Assembly: GCA_016201795.1 (NCBI GenBank)
Contig: JACQCF010000012.1
Location: 1-42,308 of the forward strand
Direction of reading: 5' to 3'
Length of the DNA: 42,308 nt
DNA from: Candidatus Omnitrophota bacterium
Lineage (GTDB): Bacteria; Omnitrophota; Gorgyraeia; Zapsychrales; Fredricksoniimonadaceae
Shown here: positions 39,497 through 42,308 of the stretch, one piece after another
Layout: every line of letters begins with the position of its first letter
How positions within the stretch are numbered: position 1 is the first letter of the stretch
Notes under the pieces: model-generated
What the model was told of the DNA's origin: nothing
The model's database searches: none
Seen by the model: only the letters and a program-made list of their open reading frames with translations
Translations under genes and position numbers: made by a program

Positions 39497-40243
39497 ATGG
39501 CTAATAAAATTAATTTAATTCTAAAAGTCTGGCGGCAGAAGAATCAAGAGTCCCAAGGTAGATTTGAAACCTATAAGGCTTTGGATATCGACACCGACAT
39601 GTCTTTCTTGGAAATGCTCGATGTCGTCAATGAAAGCTTAACCAAATCCGGCGTTGATCCTATTGCTTTTGACCATGACTGCCGCGAGGGCATTTGCGGC
39701 ACGTGTGGAGCCGTTATTAATGGCCAGGCGCATGGGCCGCTTAAAGGAACAACGCTTTGCCAGCTTCATATGCGCCATTTCAAAGACGGCCAGACCCTGG
39801 TCATTGAACCGTTTCGCGCCAAAACATTTCCCATTATCAAAGACCTTTGTGTGGATCGCTCGGCCTTCGACCGTATTATTCAGGCGGGAGGGTTTATTTC
39901 GGTCAAAACCGGCCAGGCGCCGGATGCGCATGCTGTACCTGTTCCAAAAGACAAGGTCGATTGGGCCATGGATGCCGCTGCGTGCATCGGCTGCGGCGCC
40001 TGTGTGGCAGCCTGTCCCAATGCCTCGGCTATGCTTTTTGTGGCTGCCAAGGCCAGTCATCTCAATGTCCTGCCTCAAGGAGTGCCTGAGAAAAAAAGCC
40101 GTACTTTAAATATGGTCAAACAAATGGACCAAGAAGGCTTCGGCAATTGCTCCAACGAATACGAATGCGAAGCCGCCTGCCCCAAGGAAATTAGCGTCGC
40201 CCACATTGCCCGCTTGAACAAAGACCATCGGCAGGCAAGTTAA
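39497..40243 (+). CDS. sdhB: Succinate dehydrogenase/fumarate reductase iron-sulfur subunit
   Basis: [47 protein letters not shown]. Confidence 0.96.
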   Translation: MANKINLILKVWRQKNQESQGRFETYKALDIDTDMSFLEMLDVVNESLTKSGVDPIAFDHDCREGICGTCGAVINGQAHGPLKGTTLCQLHMRHFKDGQTLVIEPFRAKTFPIIKDLCVDRSAFDRIIQAGGFISVKTGQAPDAHAVPVPKDKVDWAMDAAACIGCGACVAACPNASAMLFVAAKASHLNVLPQGVPEKKSRTLNMVKQMDQEGFGNCSNEYECEAACPKEISVAHIARLNKDHRQAS

Positions 40244-40315
40244 GCGCTTTCCCTATCAAAATATTTTTTATGAAATACATAACACATTGATTATCATGAT
40301 GTTACAACAGTTGAT

Positions 40316-40344
40316 TTGATTGGCAAACTAAACAAAAATATGTT
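40316..40344 (+). promoter_or_regulatory. Promoter TTGATT-17-TATGTT upstream of the large secreted ORF
   Basis: -35 40316-40321, -10 40339-40344; SD AAGGAG before ATG 40394. Confidence 0.5.
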
Positions 40345-40393
40345 ATCCTTTCTATATTGACCCCGTTACTTCCAAGTTAAGGAGATTGGTTCC

Positions 40394-42220
40394 ATGTTTA
40401 AAAAAATTCTAAGCTGCTTTGTTATTGTTTGTTTTTCTTTTTCTCTGGTCATTGTTCCTTCCAAAGCAAGTGCTAATGGCGTTTTAGGCTTGCCTGAACC
40501 GGGAACCATGGTTAATTTAAGCCAGGCCTATGAGCCGGTGATCATCAAAGGCTTGACTGTCCACAAAGACAATCCATTCCTATTTGATTTTATCGTGGAT
40601 GTTGGTCAGGACAAAATGTCTGGCCAGCCGCTAAAACAAGAAGGCGAAAAGCTCATCAAATATTTCCTTGCCAGTCTTGCCATTCCTGAAAAAGATTTGT
40701 GGGTCAACTTATCTCCGTATGAAAAGAATAAAATGATTCCTGAAGCTTTAGGTCAAACCGATATGGGCCGTGATCTTTTGGCACAGGACTACATTCTCAA
40801 ACAAATTACCGCTTCTCTTATTTATCCGGAAAAACAATTAGGCAAGACCTTTTGGGATAAAGTCTATGCTAAAGCCCAGGCTTTGTATGGTACAACCCAG
40901 GTGCCGGTCAACACTTTTAATAAAGTATGGATCATGGCCGACAGGGCAGAAGTGTTTGAACGCAATAATACAGCGTTTGTGGTTGATCAGCATTTGAAGG
41001 TGATGTTGGAAGAGGATTATCTATCGCTTCAGAAACACGGTGTCATTGCGAACCCGCCTTGGCGGGTGAAGCAATCTTTTAAAGCTCAAGAGATTGCTTC
41101 GTCGCCTACGGCTCCTCGCAATGACACAAGCACCCTCGGTTCTCAAATCGTCCGTGAAATCATCCTTCCTGAAATTGAAAAAGAGGTCAACACCGGCAAG
41201 AACTTCGCTAATTTACGTCAGATTTTTAATTCCATTATTTTATCCAGCTGGTACAAAAAGAATTTGAAACAAGCCCTGTTAAATCAGGTCTACGCGGACA
41301 AAAGCAAAGTGAACGGTGTCATTGCGAGCGAAGCGAAGCAATCTCGTGAACAAATCTACGAACAATACCTTAAGGCCTATAAGAAAGGTGTGTTTAACTA
41401 TATTAAGGAAGAGATTGTGCCTACGACTAGTGTCATTGCGAGTTCCGCCAACGGCGGAACGAAGCAATCTATTGTCCCGCGTAAGTATTTCTCTGGTGGT
41501 ATTACAGAGTTACAAATTACCCCTACGGTCATAACCGATTTGGCTATTGGTTCTACAAAATTGGCAAATGTTTTACCATCAGACAAAGGGCGTTTAAAGG
41601 CTTTTGAAACAGGTTTTGACGCCGCGATGACCGCCGACACATCAAATAACTTCTTACATGCTGACGGTACCCCTAGTCTCAAATCTCCAATAGAGGTGGT
41701 GATTAAAGATGATGGGACAGCCGAAGTTTTAAAAGCAAGGACGAAAATAAGGAATGTCGGTGGTTTTACAAGATTGAGCGAAAAAGAACTCAAAGAAGCT
41801 GGGGTACAGGCTGATATAATTGAAGAAATCCGTCATGTTTTGGCTATCAATAGAGAATATTTAGCGGGGGAATCTCCAGGTAGTAGCGAGCAAAATGACG
41901 GTACAATTTCAAGAATTTTTCTTAGGCAGAATCAGTCGAAGATTACTACTCGAACCATTGATGGAAAACCTGTAACGCTGAGAGTTCATCATCTATCGCA
42001 GGGAGAAGGCTTGGTTAATTTATCCATTGAGGGGCCTGGCAAAGGGCGTGATCGAGCCTTTGCATTAATTACAAATATTCCTGAAAAAGAATCAGCTTTT
42101 ATCTTTAATGGTCTTGTGGTGATTCATGAGAAGAATGAAATAAAATTTTATGCGATAGAATATACCAGAGTGATCTTCCCCCGAAAAAGTGGACACAACG
42201 AAGAGATGGTTTTAGTATAA
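40394..42220 (+). CDS. Large secreted protein of unknown function, carrying in-frame repeat insertions and a 3' end supplied by an IS element
   Basis: Signal peptide; repeat-derived peptides GVIANPPWRVKQS, GVIASEAKQS, SVIASSANGGTKQS; last ~17 residues fall within the predicted IS end. Confidence 0.75.
   Translation: MFKKILSCFVIVCFSFSLVIVPSKASANGVLGLPEPGTMVNLSQAYEPVIIKGLTVHKDNPFLFDFIVDVGQDKMSGQPLKQEGEKLIKYFLASLAIPEKDLWVNLSPYEKNKMIPEALGQTDMGRDLLAQDYILKQITASLIYPEKQLGKTFWDKVYAKAQALYGTTQVPVNTFNKVWIMADRAEVFERNNTAFVVDQHLKVMLEEDYLSLQKHGVIANPPWRVKQSFKAQEIASSPTAPRNDTSTLGSQIVREIILPEIEKEVNTGKNFANLRQIFNSIILSSWYKKNLKQALLNQVYADKSKVNGVIASEAKQSREQIYEQYLKAYKKGVFNYIKEEIVPTTSVIASSANGGTKQSIVPRKYFSGGITELQITPTVITDLAIGSTKLANVLPSDKGRLKAFETGFDAAMTADTSNNFLHADGTPSLKSPIEVVIKDDGTAEVLKARTKIRNVGGFTRLSEKELKEAGVQADIIEEIRHVLAINREYLAGESPGSSEQNDGTISRIFLRQNQSKITTRTIDGKPVTLRVHHLSQGEGLVNLSIEGPGKGRDRAFALITNIPEKESAFIFNGLVVIHEKNEIKFYAIEYTRVIFPRKSGHNEEMVLV
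41040..41127. repeat. Composite inverted repeat: two opposed GTCATTGCG...AAGCAATCT units
   Basis: GTGTCATTGCGAacccgccttggcgggtGAAGCAATCT - 13 nt - AGATTGCTTCgtcgcctacggctccTCGCAATGACAC. Confidence 0.9.
41317..41344. repeat. Repeat unit TGTCATTGCGAGCGAAGCGAAGCAATCT
   Basis: Same arms as the other copies, short core. Confidence 0.9.
41431..41470. repeat. Repeat unit TGTCATTGCGA-GTTCCGCCAACGGCGGAAC-GAAGCAATCT
   Basis: Same arms; core is a GTTCCGCC/GGCGGAAC palindrome. Confidence 0.9.
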
Positions 42221-42308
42221 AGACCAGCTCAAAAACGGGAGGTGTCCAATGGAGGGGAACGAAAAAAAGAAGAAGCGATTTGACCGAGAATTTAAAATCT
42301 CTGCGGTC
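42171..42308 (+). mobile_element. Left end of an IS3-family-like insertion sequence, continuing beyond the window
   Basis: Starts TGATCTTCCCCCGAAAAAGTGGACAC, resembling IS3-type terminal repeats, and leads into a transposase OrfA-like start. Confidence 0.65.
42249..42308 (+). CDS. Partial IS3-family transposase OrfA (N-terminus only)
   Basis: ATG 42249 encodes MEGNEKKKKRFDREFKISAV, the characteristic HTH_Tnp_1 N-terminus; SD GGGAGG upstream. Confidence 0.7.
   Translation, partial: MEGNEKKKKRFDREFKISAV

Noticed and set aside
41316-41534. ORF beginning MSLRAKRSNL in an alternate frame
   Set aside because: Translation of the GTCATTGCGAGCGAAGCG repeat in another frame; overlaps the better-supported 40394-42220 ORF.

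Overview
This 42.3-kb window is gene-dense chromosomal DNA from a Gram-negative (LPS/Kdo-making) bacterium. Gene content and order resemble Candidatus Omnitrophota; that is an inference from recollection, not a search. Most of it is housekeeping: two pseudopilin-like genes, a DUF378 protein, a minus-strand bcp/VOC/PHP-phosphatase operon, folE-folM-folX-like, fabG-acpP-fabF, leuB-like/asd/truA, an hldE-kinase-kdsB-kdsA-kdsD-kdsC-lptCA-lptB block, a short trigger factor, clpP, class V aminotransferase-serA, a CcdA-like protein, a truncated purA, ompA/pal-like, uppS-cdsA-dxr-rseP, an orphan cpaF-like ATPase, proS-rimP-nusA-infB-trpS-scpA-ruvB, a PEBP protein, sdhCAB, and a large secreted protein interrupted by an IS3-like element at the window edge. 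The most unusual signal is a set of modular, palindromic dispersed repeats. Some sit between genes, but several sit inside ORFs with the frame preserved. Three insertions in the 40394-42220 ORF share the arms GTCATTGCG...AAGCAATCT around a variable palindromic core, and inserted lengths are 84, 27 and 39 nt, all multiples of 3 and all in the same reading phase. Related palindromes appear at the N-terminus of bcp and inside the hldE kinase gene. Other observations: purA loses its C-terminal third next to a repeat copy, a trigger factor lacks the PPIase domain, LptC and LptA appear fused, ProS lacks the editing insertion, several start codons lie 6-8 nt after a -10 box (possible leaderless mRNAs), and there are hairpins around the truA, clpP and uppS start sites. 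No tRNA, rRNA or CRISPR array was recognised.
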